Numbered from the stretch's first letter, positions 25,095 to 33,583 are shown. The stretch is DNA of 64,000 nt from UBA4717 sp045577925 (GCA_045577925.1 JAZNJH010000025.1:1-64000), one strand, 5' to 3'. The notes: generated by a model from the sequence alone, not told the origin. Program-made: numbers and translations.

Positions 25095-25946
25095 ATGGCA
25101 CAGATAATAAACGGAAAAGAAATATCGGCAAAGGTACGCGGCGATATCGCGCTCAAAGTTGAAGAACTGAAGAAAGCGGGCATCACACCCGGACTTGCGG
25201 TAGTAATAGTCGGCGAAGACCCGGCTTCCAAGGTATACGTTCGCAACAAGCATCGCGCATGCGAGGAAACAGGAATTTATTCAGAGGTATGCGAGCTTGA
25301 CGAGAGCACAACAGAAGAAGAGCTTCTTGCTCTTATCGACAAGCTCAACGCGGACGATAAGATACACGGAATACTCGTGCAGCTTCCGCTTCCCTCTCAT
25401 CTTGACGACAAGGTAGTAATCGAACGTATCGACCCCAAGAAAGACGTTGATGCGTTCAGCGCAGTGAACGTAGGCAAGATAATGCTCGGCGAGTACGACT
25501 TTCTTCCCTGCACACCCGCAGGAGTTATGGAGCTCTTAAACGAAAGCGGTATTGACCCGTCAGGCAAAGAATGCGTAATTGTCGGCAGAAGTAATATCGT
25601 CGGCAAGCCTCAGGCAATGCTGATGCTCCATGCTAATGCAACAGTTACGATATGCCACTCAAGAACACGCGAGCTCGCAGAAGTAACGCGCCGCGCCGAT
25701 ATACTCGTGGCGGCTCTCGGCAAGGCTAAATTTATTACAGGCGACATGATAAAAGAGGGTGCCGTAGTCATTGATGTCGGAATAAACCGACTTCCAGACG
25801 GCAAGCTTTGCGGTGACGTTGACTTTGAAAGCGCAGAACCTAAGGCATCATACATTACACCTGTACCCGGCGGTGTAGGACCTATGACGATAACGATGCT
25901 TCTCAAAAATACGCTTAAAGCGGCGCAGATCGCCAGAAACCATTGA
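25095..25946 (+). CDS. folD: Bifunctional methylenetetrahydrofolate dehydrogenase/cyclohydrolase FolD
   Basis: FolD interconverts 5,10-methylene-, methenyl- and 10-formyl-tetrahydrofolate. The 283-residue protein has the substrate-domain motifs VGEDPASKVYVRNKHRACEE (catalytic Tyr and Lys) and HGILVQLPLP, and the NADP-domain motif GRSNIVGKPQAMLML, then the C-terminal TPVPGGVGPMTITML. It follows lgt by 16 nt in the same direction. No fhs gene is adjacent. Confidence 0.97.
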   Translation: MAQIINGKEISAKVRGDIALKVEELKKAGITPGLAVVIVGEDPASKVYVRNKHRACEETGIYSEVCELDESTTEEELLALIDKLNADDKIHGILVQLPLPSHLDDKVVIERIDPKKDVDAFSAVNVGKIMLGEYDFLPCTPAGVMELLNESGIDPSGKECVIVGRSNIVGKPQAMLMLHANATVTICHSRTRELAEVTRRADILVAALGKAKFITGDMIKEGAVVIDVGINRLPDGKLCGDVDFESAEPKASYITPVPGGVGPMTITMLLKNTLKAAQIARNH

Positions 25947-26004
25947 TTTCCTCATAAAATCACAAGAGAAACACAAGCACGCAAAAAAGCTTGCCGGTTT
26001 TTTG

Positions 26005-26033
26005 TTTACACCTATACCAAAATATGCTAAGAT
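26005..26033 (+). promoter_or_regulatory. Promoter of the WG-repeat lipoprotein gene
   Basis: TTTACA (26005-26010), 17-bp spacer ending in TGC, TAAGAT (26028-26033), an extended -10 form. Confidence 0.55.
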
Positions 26034-26065
26034 TTAATTGTAAATGATACCAGGGGAGGTCTTTT

Positions 26066-27709
26066 ATGAAAAGAATACTCGTATCTCTGTTGCTTTTTTC
26101 ACTTTTCCTTTCCTCATGTGAAAGCACGGTACATGAGCACACTGATATTGATACAGAAATTGACACAGCGCTTGCAGTGTCAACGCCTGTTTTCAATATA
26201 GACGGAGAGCTTCCCGATATCGGCGAATTCACAGGTAACAAACCCCAGGAACGCTTTTATGAAGAATACACACCCGATTTTATTCCAAGCGATGAATATG
26301 GAGAGTTGATTCCGTTTATAGGAAATAAAAAGACATATACAAAAACCTTTAGTTACGATACGCTTCATAGGGATCATTATTCTTATGGCTTGTGCACAGC
26401 AAACGGTAAAATAGTTATGGATGCTTCATCGGAAGTAATCGGAATTAAATACTATGAAACAAACGACGGTTTTGAATATTACGTTATTGAACGCAGAGTC
26501 GATATAACAGATGAAAATGCGTATGACGACTTCAAGTCAACCACAAGAACTGTAATTCCCAAAAACGGAACGTGGTGCATAGATTTAGATCCGGGAATAT
26601 ACGCTTATGCCGAAAACGGTACAATTGCAACTTCCGAGACCATAACATATAACAGCGATTCAATAATCGAAATTTTTGATTATAATGCAAACAAGCTTGC
26701 AATTATAGAAGGAGCGCGGTATTTGGATCATTCCGCCAAATTCTTGATAATTGAAACGTCAGAATACTACTATTATGCAAACAAAAACGGCGAGATAGTA
26801 TTAGGGCCGTACCTGAGTGCAGGAGAATTCAGCATCGAAGGCATTGCAGGCGTACGGAAAACAGACGGCAATTGGTGTCTCATCGATAAAAAAGGAAACG
26901 AAGTTTCCGATGATAAATACAGCCAAATAAGACTTCACAGTAACAAAGACGATACAAAGCAATACTTTTCAGCCAAACATAAGTCATCATCTTTGTCTAA
27001 CATTTTCTACAATACCGGAAAATATTGGAAAACTGTAAAAAGCCAATCAAGCTTGTCAATGATTTTCCTTCAGAATGATAAAACACTGTATCTTTATGAT
27101 GACCCGGATTTCGGTTACGTGTACAAAAATCTGAAAAATGATAATCTGCTTCGAAGCAAAGAATATGGCTTTTCCCCTAATACATATCACAACAGGGACG
27201 GTATTTTTGTATATGATGATGACGAAGCAAACTTTGTATTGCTTATGGACGGTGATGGTGATACTGTAGCAACAGTCGACAGTTTATTCACTTCTCCGTA
27301 TATATCTCAAAACCGAAGATTTTTGATTTTGATTACAGGGGACTATAATTCATGGTATGACGATACCATAGATAAAATAGTAGAGCAAAACACAAAAAGA
27401 ATCCAAGTATACGACACAGAAAAAAACGAATTTATATATATTTCAGATTCTGATGGCGACGGCAGCTTTGCCGGAGAAAACGATAGGTATATAATAATAC
27501 ATATCTACGGTATCTCGCAAGATGATGTGTCAGTCGAAGGTTATTATTTCATATTAGACACAGAAACAAACAACTTTCTATTTGAAAACAGCGAGTATAT
27601 TGAGCACAAATCCATTGCTGGAAAAAGCTATTACAATGTCTGCACAAAAAACTCATGTACCCTATACGATGAAGATTTCAACGTGATACTCAGAAACTAT
27701 AACGAATAA
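26066..27709 (+). CDS. Large lipoprotein of unknown function, weak WG-like repeats
   Basis: The 547-residue protein has a lipoprotein signal peptide (lipobox LSSC, Cys about residue 18) and a long beta-rich, Asp/Tyr-rich body. Segments such as GIAGVRKTDGNWCLIDKKG and SYGLCTANGKIVMDASSEVIG resemble WG (KWG) repeats, a beta-propeller-like unit found in clostridial surface proteins. I do not recognise a catalytic motif. It has a good GGGGAGG ribosome site and its own promoter. The next gene, a solute-binding lipoprotein, follows after 38 nt with no clear promoter, so the two may be co-transcribed. Confidence 0.65.
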   Translation: MKRILVSLLLFSLFLSSCESTVHEHTDIDTEIDTALAVSTPVFNIDGELPDIGEFTGNKPQERFYEEYTPDFIPSDEYGELIPFIGNKKTYTKTFSYDTLHRDHYSYGLCTANGKIVMDASSEVIGIKYYETNDGFEYYVIERRVDITDENAYDDFKSTTRTVIPKNGTWCIDLDPGIYAYAENGTIATSETITYNSDSIIEIFDYNANKLAIIEGARYLDHSAKFLIIETSEYYYYANKNGEIVLGPYLSAGEFSIEGIAGVRKTDGNWCLIDKKGNEVSDDKYSQIRLHSNKDDTKQYFSAKHKSSSLSNIFYNTGKYWKTVKSQSSLSMIFLQNDKTLYLYDDPDFGYVYKNLKNDNLLRSKEYGFSPNTYHNRDGIFVYDDDEANFVLLMDGDGDTVATVDSLFTSPYISQNRRFLILITGDYNSWYDDTIDKIVEQNTKRIQVYDTEKNEFIYISDSDGDGSFAGENDRYIIIHIYGISQDDVSVEGYYFILDTETNNFLFENSEYIEHKSIAGKSYYNVCTKNSCTLYDEDFNVILRNYNE

Positions 27710-27747
27710 AATACGCCATTATTACAACGGCAGAACGGAAATTTATT

Positions 27748-28668
27748 ATGAAAAAGATAACTTCACTCGCACTTGTACTTATTATGATACTTGCCTGCAT
27801 TAGCGGATGCGCAGATGTACCGGATACCGAATCTGAAACAGTTGCCGATTCTCAAGTAGAAAGATTTGTCTTCACACAAGAAAATTATCCGAAAATGGGT
27901 GGAAGTCTTGCAAATCTGCCTTTGGGCGAAGCTGTGACCGCAACCGTGCTCGGTATCGACCGCGAAACTGCTTCCTCTATGATAATTTTTGAAGGCTCGA
28001 CTACCGACAACTACGAAGCTCTTGTTGACGGCACCTTTGATATTATCCTCGCTTACGAAATGGGCGAAGATGCAATTTCATATTGCAACGAAAAAGGCGT
28101 TGAGCTTGAAATGACAGCTATCGGTGCGGACGCGCTTGTATTTATAAGCAGTCTTGAAAATAAGGTTGAAGGTCTCACAAGCGAACAGATCAAAGAGATA
28201 TACAAGGGCAATATCACAAATTGGAGCAAGGTCGGCGGCGACGATCACCCGATAATAGCTTATCAGAGAAACAAGGACAGCGGAAGCCAGACTCTGTTCG
28301 ACAAGCTTATAAACCTCGGCGATGAGCTGATGAAAGCGCCCGCTGATTATCAGATCGGTTCAATGATAGGACTTCTTGAAGCGGTTGCTGACTATGACAA
28401 CTCAAAAGATGCTTTAGGCTACACCGTATATTATTATCTTACGAATATGGAGGGCGGCAAGCTTGACACAAGCAAGCTTCTCTCGGTAGACGGAGTTGCA
28501 CCCACAAACGAAACGATCGCAAGCGGTGAATATCCGTATGTTAACGACTTTTACGTTGTTATACGCAAGGACGCGGCAGCAGACAGCCCTGAAAGAGTTC
28601 TCTACAACTGGATCATCTCTGAACAGGGCAAAGAGCTTGCGAAAAGAGAGAACTATGTTGTTAAGTAA
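27748..28668 (+). CDS. PstS-like phosphate-binding lipoprotein, orphan
   Basis: The 306-residue protein has a lipobox (ISGC, Cys about residue 21) followed by a PstS-type periplasmic-binding fold. Typical stretches are TTDNYEALVDGTFDIILAYE, LTSEQIKEIYKGNITNWSKVGG and YQRNKDSGSQTLFDKLI, which in PstS contribute to the phosphate site. No pstC, pstA or pstB is near, so it may serve a transporter elsewhere or act as a binding or signalling protein. The fold assignment is firm; phosphate as ligand is likely but not certain. Confidence 0.8.
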   Translation: MKKITSLALVLIMILACISGCADVPDTESETVADSQVERFVFTQENYPKMGGSLANLPLGEAVTATVLGIDRETASSMIIFEGSTTDNYEALVDGTFDIILAYEMGEDAISYCNEKGVELEMTAIGADALVFISSLENKVEGLTSEQIKEIYKGNITNWSKVGGDDHPIIAYQRNKDSGSQTLFDKLINLGDELMKAPADYQIGSMIGLLEAVADYDNSKDALGYTVYYYLTNMEGGKLDTSKLLSVDGVAPTNETIASGEYPYVNDFYVVIRKDAAADSPERVLYNWIISEQGKELAKRENYVVK

Positions 28669-29010
28669 GAAAAAAAGTTTTATATTTTCCAATTAAGTGA
28701 GGACGAAAGCGGAGGTTGAGATTGCAGAACGGAGGCGAAGTGTCAAAGCCTAAAATTGACAATAGGTGCAAGAGATGAAAAAGCGGTTTGTATGTCGTGG
28801 GCGGTTTATAAATTAAGTTTGCTGTTTTCGCTCAACTGTCAGCGGATTTATAAACAAAGCCTATTCCGTTATCATCACTGTGTACGGCGTTATAACAACT
28901 GCTTTTAGTTTTAGAAACATAGCGAAAAGGGTTATATACTATGTGTTCCGTTTTAGCATTTATGTCCGCTGATTTATAACAACTGTCCGTGCTTTTAGTA
29001 TAACTGTGTG

Positions 29011-29065
29011 AAGTTTTATAAAATATGTTAGAAGTTTTATAAAACCTGTTAAAACTTTTATAAAA
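29011..29065. repeat. Three tandem 21-bp repeats with TTTTATAAAA core
   Basis: AAGTTTTATAAAA occurs at 29011 and 29032 and as AACTTTTATAAAA at 29053, with an exact 21-bp period (two helical turns). Each core is a 10-bp palindrome. The layout is iteron-like and could bind a protein on one DNA face. Confidence 0.75.
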
Positions 29066-29078
29066 GCCGAGAAAATGG

Positions 29079-29111
29079 ATGCTCCGCAGATGGTGAAAGT
29101 CTGCGGAGCAT
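29079..29111. terminator. 12-bp perfect hairpin
   Basis: ATGCTCCGCAGA (29079-29090) pairs perfectly with 29100-29111 across a 9-nt loop; TCTTTGTCT follows. It could be the terminator of a lost upstream gene, just before the acetyltransferase promoter. Confidence 0.5.
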
Positions 29112-29124
29112 TCTTTGTCTGGGG

Positions 29125-29153
29125 TTGAAAATTTAACAATTTTATGTTATAAT
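29125..29153 (+). promoter_or_regulatory. Sigma-A promoter of the GNAT gene
   Basis: TTGAAA (29125-29130), 17-bp spacer, TATAAT (29148-29153). Confidence 0.7.
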
Positions 29154-29199
29154 TTATTGAACAAATTGAATTCGATGAAACTAGTGAGATAAACCATAT

Positions 29200-29730
29200 A
29201 TGAAAACATTAGAGACTACGCGACTTGTTTTGCGAAAATGGCGAAAAAATGATGTTGATGATTTATTTGATATTATGAAAAATTCTTGTGTTCTCACGGG
29301 CGGATGGAAACCCCATTCAAATATGAGCATATCTATTGATGTTTTGAATGAGTATATCGAAAGCGATGAACGATGGGCGGTTGAGTTAAAGGAGCGTGGA
29401 AAAGCAATCGGCTGTATAGGGGTTCATCCTGATAATAACCGTGGTAAGTTTTATGCTAAATCAATAAACTTTGTTTTATCTAAAGATTATTGGGGAAATG
29501 GCTATATGACGGAGGCGATTAAACGAATAATTCAATATTTGTTTGAAGAATTAAATATAGATTTATTATCCGCTTTCCATTATCCCGATAATATTAAATC
29601 CCAAAAAGTCCTTGAAAAATGTGGATTTGAATATGAGATGACAATAGAACAAGGCTGCAAAAGATTCGATGGACAGGTTTTTGATGCCGTCTGCTATTCT
29701 ATTTTGAAATCTGATTATTGCAGAAAATAA
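29200..29730 (+). CDS. GNAT-family N-acetyltransferase, RimJ/RimL type
   Basis: A 176-residue acetyltransferase of the RimJ/RimL/SpeG-like group. It opens with LETTRLVLRKWRKNDVDDLFDIM. The acetyl-CoA loop region is FVLSKDYWGNGYMTEAIKRII, and NIKSQKVLEKCGFEYEM is the usual late motif with the Asn/Ser-rich turn. The acceptor is unknown (ribosomal protein, amine or antibiotic). It lies in the accessory island, with more A/T-rich codon use than the housekeeping genes. Confidence 0.85.
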   Translation: MKTLETTRLVLRKWRKNDVDDLFDIMKNSCVLTGGWKPHSNMSISIDVLNEYIESDERWAVELKERGKAIGCIGVHPDNNRGKFYAKSINFVLSKDYWGNGYMTEAIKRIIQYLFEELNIDLLSAFHYPDNIKSQKVLEKCGFEYEMTIEQGCKRFDGQVFDAVCYSILKSDYCRK

Positions 29731-29756
29731 TATTTGTATTTAAGGGAGCATTCGCT

Positions 29757-30089
29757 ATGAAAAAATGGATTGTTGAGGATTGGGAATTTGAGTTGACCGC
29801 TATTGAAGGCAAAGCGGATAATTGTAGACTTGGCATAGAAAAAGGCGACAGATTCGTTTTTTCATATGAATGTCCTACTGGAATGTGTCCTAGAGTAATG
29901 ACCGAACTGTTTACATGGTGTGAGGTAATTCGTTGCGGTGGTGACTTTACATACAGAGGTATGAAAGAAAAATATGAAATGGATTTGCCATGCCCTTGTA
30001 GGTGCATAATGTTTCATCTTAAAGCAACTCCCATAAACAGAGATGAAAATGGAAATCCTTTACCGACCTCCCCAAGACCGAAAGACTAA
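29757..30089 (+). CDS. TIGR04076-type small Cys-rich protein
   Basis: A 110-residue protein starting at ATG 29757 (GGGAG box 8 nt upstream). It has the look of the TIGR04076 family: an acidic N-terminal strand region, CPTGMCPRVMTELFTWCEVIRCGGDF in the middle and PCPCRCIMFHL near the end. The seven Cys suggest metal binding or redox, but no function is established. It follows the acetyltransferase by 26 nt and may share its transcript. Confidence 0.72.
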   Translation: MKKWIVEDWEFELTAIEGKADNCRLGIEKGDRFVFSYECPTGMCPRVMTELFTWCEVIRCGGDFTYRGMKEKYEMDLPCPCRCIMFHLKATPINRDENGNPLPTSPRPKD

Positions 30090-30158
30090 AATTTACCTTC
30101 GGGCAGAAGGTTAATTTGTTTTTTCTTCTCGCTAACAGGAAAGCAAAAAACTGTTGAA

Positions 30159-30671
30159 GTGTCAAGGGCGGAGAAACCTATGCACACCCGTACTGCAAAC
30201 TTCGGAGCATACCAAGTTGAAAAGCAGGCGGAGGTTGGCGTTGCAGGTGCAAACGCTCTCGGACAGATGGGTGCGAACGGAGCCGGAAATGTCAATATCG
30301 GCGGTGGTGGCGGTGATGGCACGGGATTCAATATGGCTGCTATGATGGCAAGTATGGCTGTCGGCGGCGCTGTCGGTCAGAATATAGCGGGTGCTATGAA
30401 CAATATGATGGGTGGTATCAATCAGCAGACGGCGACGGGTGCTGTTCCCCCTCCCGTTCCTACGGTGGCGTATCACATAGCCGTCAACGGACAAGCAACC
30501 GGCCCATTTGATATTGCAGTACTCACACAGATGGCAAGTGCGGGGCAGTTCACCGCTGACAGCTTGGTGTGGAAAAACGGGATGGCTGAATGGCAGAAAG
30601 CAGGAGCAGTAGAAGAACTGAAAAACCTCTTTGCAAATGCTATGCCGCCGATTCCTAATACAACAGAGTGA
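30159..30671 (+). pseudogene. C-terminal remnant of an SPFH-domain (YdjI-like) protein with GYF_2 end
   Basis: The frame encodes only the tail of an SPFH/virion-core-like protein: YQVEKQAEVGVAGANALGQM, a Gly-rich segment, MAVGGAVGQNIAGAMNNMMGG, then a GYF_2 (DUF4339) domain (AYHIAVNGQATGPFDIAVL...LVWKNGMAEWQKAGAVEEL). The N-terminal SPFH domain, about 300 residues in relatives, is missing, and no good ribosome site or ATG precedes the fragment. The frame upstream to about 30120 is open but not SPFH-like. I read it as a gene truncated by insertion or deletion in the island. Expression as a small GYF protein cannot be excluded. Confidence 0.75.
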
Positions 30672-30859
30672 GTGTGTTTCGGCTAAACCGACACTTAAAG
30701 CCATTCAAAAATATGAGTATAATACGAGGCGTATATTCCAGATCATAATCCGCTGATTTTTCAGAAAATTACATCAAAAAATGTGCGGTCATGAAAACCT
30801 GATACAGTTTCGTGACACTTAATATCAACACTTAAACACTTTTAAAAGGAGGGGTACCT

Positions 30860-31375
30860 ATGGCAGAGTTCAAGACACAATGTTTCGGCTATGCTCACAG
30901 CAACGCCGTTATGGCGGGCTTAAAGGCTCACGCAAAAAGCAGAGGAAGCATTATCACCGATGCCTACGCCTACATAGAGGAAGAAGGAGAAAACACAGCC
31001 TTTTACAAAATGATTGAAGTAGCAAAGCAGGGTGGCAGAGATATTCTCTATATTGACAGCGTTAAGGAGTTCGCTGGTGATAGCCTTTCGGATTTCAAAG
31101 CGGCGCTGACCGCAATAGAGAATGCGGGGATGAAGGTGGTTTCGTTATCGGAAAGAGACTACGACTACGCCGCTTTTATGGTCGCAGTAAAGGTCTTGGA
31201 GGACACAACCCCGAAGTATCTCAAAACCAGATACAGCATATCAGCCGCCGCTATGCACAAGGTCGGGGCAAGTGTTGACACTATCTGTGAGGAACTCGGC
31301 TTGAAGCCATCCGAAGTGTATGCAATCATATCTTCCTACAAGGAGGAAGAAGAAAAGGAACAAGCAGAAGAATGA
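30860..31375 (+). CDS. Serine-recombinase-like protein with lost active site
   Basis: The 171-residue protein aligns by pattern with the resolvase N-terminal domain: FGYAHSNAVMAGLKAHAKSRG matches the GYARVS...LKA opening, then DILYIDSVKEFAGDSLSDFKAALTAIENAGMKVVSL matches the region that holds RLDRLGR and ends in GV.L.SL. A C-terminal helix-turn-helix (DTICEELGLKPSEVYAII) follows. The Arg and Ser of the YARVS motif are His13 and Asn15, and the RLDRL arginines are absent, so strand cleavage is not expected. It has an excellent AAGGAGG box and an intact frame. It may be a DNA-binding regulator. It converges on the transposase gene with only a terminator between. Confidence 0.6.
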   Translation: MAEFKTQCFGYAHSNAVMAGLKAHAKSRGSIITDAYAYIEEEGENTAFYKMIEVAKQGGRDILYIDSVKEFAGDSLSDFKAALTAIENAGMKVVSLSERDYDYAAFMVAVKVLEDTTPKYLKTRYSISAAAMHKVGASVDTICEELGLKPSEVYAIISSYKEEEEKEQAEE

Positions 31376-31378
31376 TAA

Positions 31379-31409
31379 AAGGGCGTACTGTTTACGGCAG
31401 TACGCCCTT
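31379..31409. terminator. Bidirectional hairpin terminator
   Basis: A 12-bp perfect stem (AAGGGCGTACTG and complement, 7-nt loop) separates the convergent recombinase-like and transposase genes. Confidence 0.75.
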
Positions 31410-31412
31410 GAC

Positions 31413-33029
31413 TTATCCTCTGGTAGAGTATTTCAGGCTTCTGATATACTTTATATCTTCCTCGTCAATCATATAACTTCTGTTTTTCATTACCAACTCA
31501 ACGATTATCTCATCTATATCGTCAAGTTTCGCTATGGTGGTAATAAGGGTCCAAGCGTTCATCCTTGTATATCCCTTGATTTTGTGGGCTTTTGCTATCT
31601 CGTTGAGGTGGCTTCGGGGAGCATCTTGTAAGATTTCACGCACATTAAAGGATGGGATGTCCTCTGAATTAAACTTGAAATATTTGTTTTTAGTGATTTG
31701 ACGGGCTTCCTCTGTTTTCTCTCGGAGTATCTGCATCGCCCTTCCCGATGCTTTGGGTATATCAAGTTTCATTTGTTCAAGTTCGGGGCGGGTAACATTG
31801 ACCTGCAAGGGCAGAATCTGTGCTAATATACTCTCTGCATCCTTGTGGCTGACGGGATAGTGTCCGTTGTCAATTCGCCAATTTCGGCGGAAGGCAAAAA
31901 ACCGCACATATTCCGCAAGGTATTTTGTCGAAACATTCGTCATACGGCGTTCTATCAGTAGTTTCAAGTCGCTGTGTAGTTCGTTTACTCTTGCAAGGGA
32001 AAGATTGTATGTTCTCTTGATGGCATTAAACGCTGAATATGACAAGTCCTCTCTATGCTCTATCTTGTCTATCAGCCCATCTCTGTAAAGCCGTTCAAGG
32101 ATATTCTCATTGTGTCTGTGGCGTTGTCCTGCATCCATATCGGGAGCATCCTTTTCGCTGAGGTGCCCACTATTTTTCAGTATGGTGGTGTAATCAGATG
32201 GGCGTATATAGTGGCACAGGTTGAGCAGCTCACAGGCTTGTGTATATATGGCGTTAGCATCCGAGCAGAGATAGGCGGCATCAATACAATGCTTTTCGTA
32301 TAGGTCTATAACGCTGTCAGCAGTAGCACGACCGAGAGACACCACCTCACAGACACAGTAACCTCTGCTGTCTATGGCTGTCAGGACAGTAGCAAACTCC
32401 GGAGAAAGGCTTCCATACTTGGATGGGCTATATCCATATCTGGGCTTACGCTCAATGTCTTTGAGGTGGCTTACAAGTTCCCGACTTCCTTTCTGGCTCT
32501 CCCTGAAAACAGTTTCATCCATTTGCACGACACCCGTCAGTTTCGGCGGCTCTATGGCTGCCATAGCAAAAACCAACTTCAAACGCATAGCAAAAAGGGT
32601 CTTTGTGTTGATACCCTCGCAGGCGTATGCGTAATCGTGGGAGAGGAGGGCCTGCATTGTTTCAAGAGAATCGCCGTTCAAGGTCATTCGGAGGATTTCT
32701 ACCCACACCTCCCAAGGAAAACGGGACTTTTCAAGTAGTGTATCTGTAAAGCGTGTAAACCCTTTCTTGCAGTCCTGACAGCGTAAACGCTGAACGCCCG
32801 CATCTGTCTTGCCGTTGTTGACTACGGCAACGGAACCGCAATAGGGGCAGGCTCTATTTATTCCTATATCTGCAAGGTGTTTTTCGGAGATTGTATAGAC
32901 AGATTTATCCCACTCACGACGGGAATCCCCGCCGTTTGCTTTTGCATAGGCTTCCACCAGCACTCTAAACTGTGCAGGGCTCAAATCTCCCATCTTTGCT
33001 TGTAATCTCTCAAAATCCTTATCATTCAC
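31413..33029 (-). CDS. IS1595/ISXO2-type transposase, long form
   Basis: The 538-residue protein has a zinc ribbon (CPYCGS, then CQDCKKGF, about residues 61-90) followed by a DDE domain of the ISXO2 type: MDETVFRESQKGSR, SDANAIY, and the late HNENILE and VSTKYLAEYVRFFAFRRNW stretches. About 120 residues form an extra helical C-terminal part, so it is longer than usual IS1595 transposases (about 220-330). The start is a GTG at 33027-33029, 7-8 nt after GGAGGTGG. The frame is intact. I could not find convincing terminal inverted repeats or an 8-bp target duplication, so the limits of the element are open. Confidence 0.78.
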   Translation of the reverse strand: MNDKDFERLQAKMGDLSPAQFRVLVEAYAKANGGDSRREWDKSVYTISEKHLADIGINRACPYCGSVAVVNNGKTDAGVQRLRCQDCKKGFTRFTDTLLEKSRFPWEVWVEILRMTLNGDSLETMQALLSHDYAYACEGINTKTLFAMRLKLVFAMAAIEPPKLTGVVQMDETVFRESQKGSRELVSHLKDIERKPRYGYSPSKYGSLSPEFATVLTAIDSRGYCVCEVVSLGRATADSVIDLYEKHCIDAAYLCSDANAIYTQACELLNLCHYIRPSDYTTILKNSGHLSEKDAPDMDAGQRHRHNENILERLYRDGLIDKIEHREDLSYSAFNAIKRTYNLSLARVNELHSDLKLLIERRMTNVSTKYLAEYVRFFAFRRNWRIDNGHYPVSHKDAESILAQILPLQVNVTRPELEQMKLDIPKASGRAMQILREKTEEARQITKNKYFKFNSEDIPSFNVREILQDAPRSHLNEIAKAHKIKGYTRMNAWTLITTIAKLDDIDEIIVELVMKNRSYMIDEEDIKYIRSLKYSTRG

Positions 33030-33068
33030 CGCTATACCACCTCCATTTTTTCATCACAGCCAACTTTA

Positions 33069-33125
33069 ACAGATTTTCAAGTGCAACATCTCACTATATA
33101 TTATAATCTCAATATTAAAATCTGT
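33069..33125. repeat. 9-bp inverted repeat upstream of the transposase
   Basis: ACAGATTTT (33069-33077) and AAAATCTGT (33117-33125) face each other 39 bp apart in the promoter region between the transposase and rplU. It could be an operator or a relic of an element end. Confidence 0.45.
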
Positions 33126-33164
33126 CAACTGTTGTGTGGAATATATAAAAAAAGTTAAAACCTA

Positions 33165-33193
33165 TTGACAAACATAAAAATAAATGGTATAAT
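33165..33193 (+). promoter_or_regulatory. Consensus sigma-A promoter of rplU-prp-rpmA
   Basis: Perfect TTGACA (33165-33170), 17-bp spacer, perfect TATAAT (33188-33193). Confidence 0.92.
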
Positions 33194-33199
33194 AATTTG

Positions 33200-33271
33200 C
33201 CGCTTGAAAAAGGTTGTAAATCCCGTACGGGTACCTTAACAGCGAGACATAATGAAAGTGAGGTGCTTTTC
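33200..33271 (+). ncRNA. Probable L21 leader (ribosomal protein leader)
   Basis: About 70 nt between the promoter and rplU, with CCCGTACGGG forming a self-complementary hairpin at 33222-33231. Firmicutes often have an L21 leader element here. I cannot match the full consensus by eye, so the call rests mostly on position. Confidence 0.45.
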
Positions 33272-33583
33272 GTGTACGCAATTATCGTAACAGGCGGAAA
33301 GCAGTACAAGGTTGCCGAGGGCGACGAGCTTTTCATCGAAAAGCTTGAAGCTAATGAAGGCGACTCCGTTACCTTTGACAAAGTGCTTGCAGTTTCCGCA
33401 AATGATGCTCTTACAGTTGGCGCTCCTTACGTTGACGCTGCTTCTGTAAAGGCAACAGTTGTTAAGAACGGTAAGGCAAAGAAGATCCACATTCTTAAGT
33501 ACAAGCCCAAGAAGGACTCGAAAAAGAAGATTGGTCACAGACAGCCTTACACTAAGGTCCGCATCGAAGCTATCGCGCTTTAA
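33272..33583 (+). CDS. rplU: 50S ribosomal protein L21
   Basis: L21 (bL21) binds 23S rRNA domain I. The 103-residue product (YAIIVTGGKQYKVAEGDELFIEKL at the start, LKYKPKKDSKKKIGHRQPYTKVRIE near the end) has exactly the usual length when started at GTG 33272, which follows GTGAGGTG by 6 nt. It heads the conserved rplU-prp-rpmA cluster. The gene obg, often next, is not present. Confidence 0.97.
   Translation: MYAIIVTGGKQYKVAEGDELFIEKLEANEGDSVTFDKVLAVSANDALTVGAPYVDAASVKATVVKNGKAKKIHILKYKPKKDSKKKIGHRQPYTKVRIEAIAL

Larger units (their letters stand above)
28669..29199 (+). other. 530-bp non-coding stretch with repeats
   Basis: No supported reading frame. It holds two copies of TTATAACAACTG (28890-28901 and 28974-28985), each followed shortly by CTTTTAG, then the 21-bp tandem repeats, a hairpin and a promoter listed separately. 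It marks the left border of the accessory island. Confidence 0.6.

Noticed and set aside
28681..28760. Second degenerate SPFH remnant (similar words GCGGAGGTTG and GAAGTGTCAA to 30150-30240)
   Set aside because: The shared words are short and not in a consistent order; chance cannot be excluded.
31413..33125. Exact limits of an insertion sequence around the transposase
   Set aside because: No convincing terminal inverted repeats or target duplications were found; the ACAGATTTT/AAAATCTGT pair lies on one side only.
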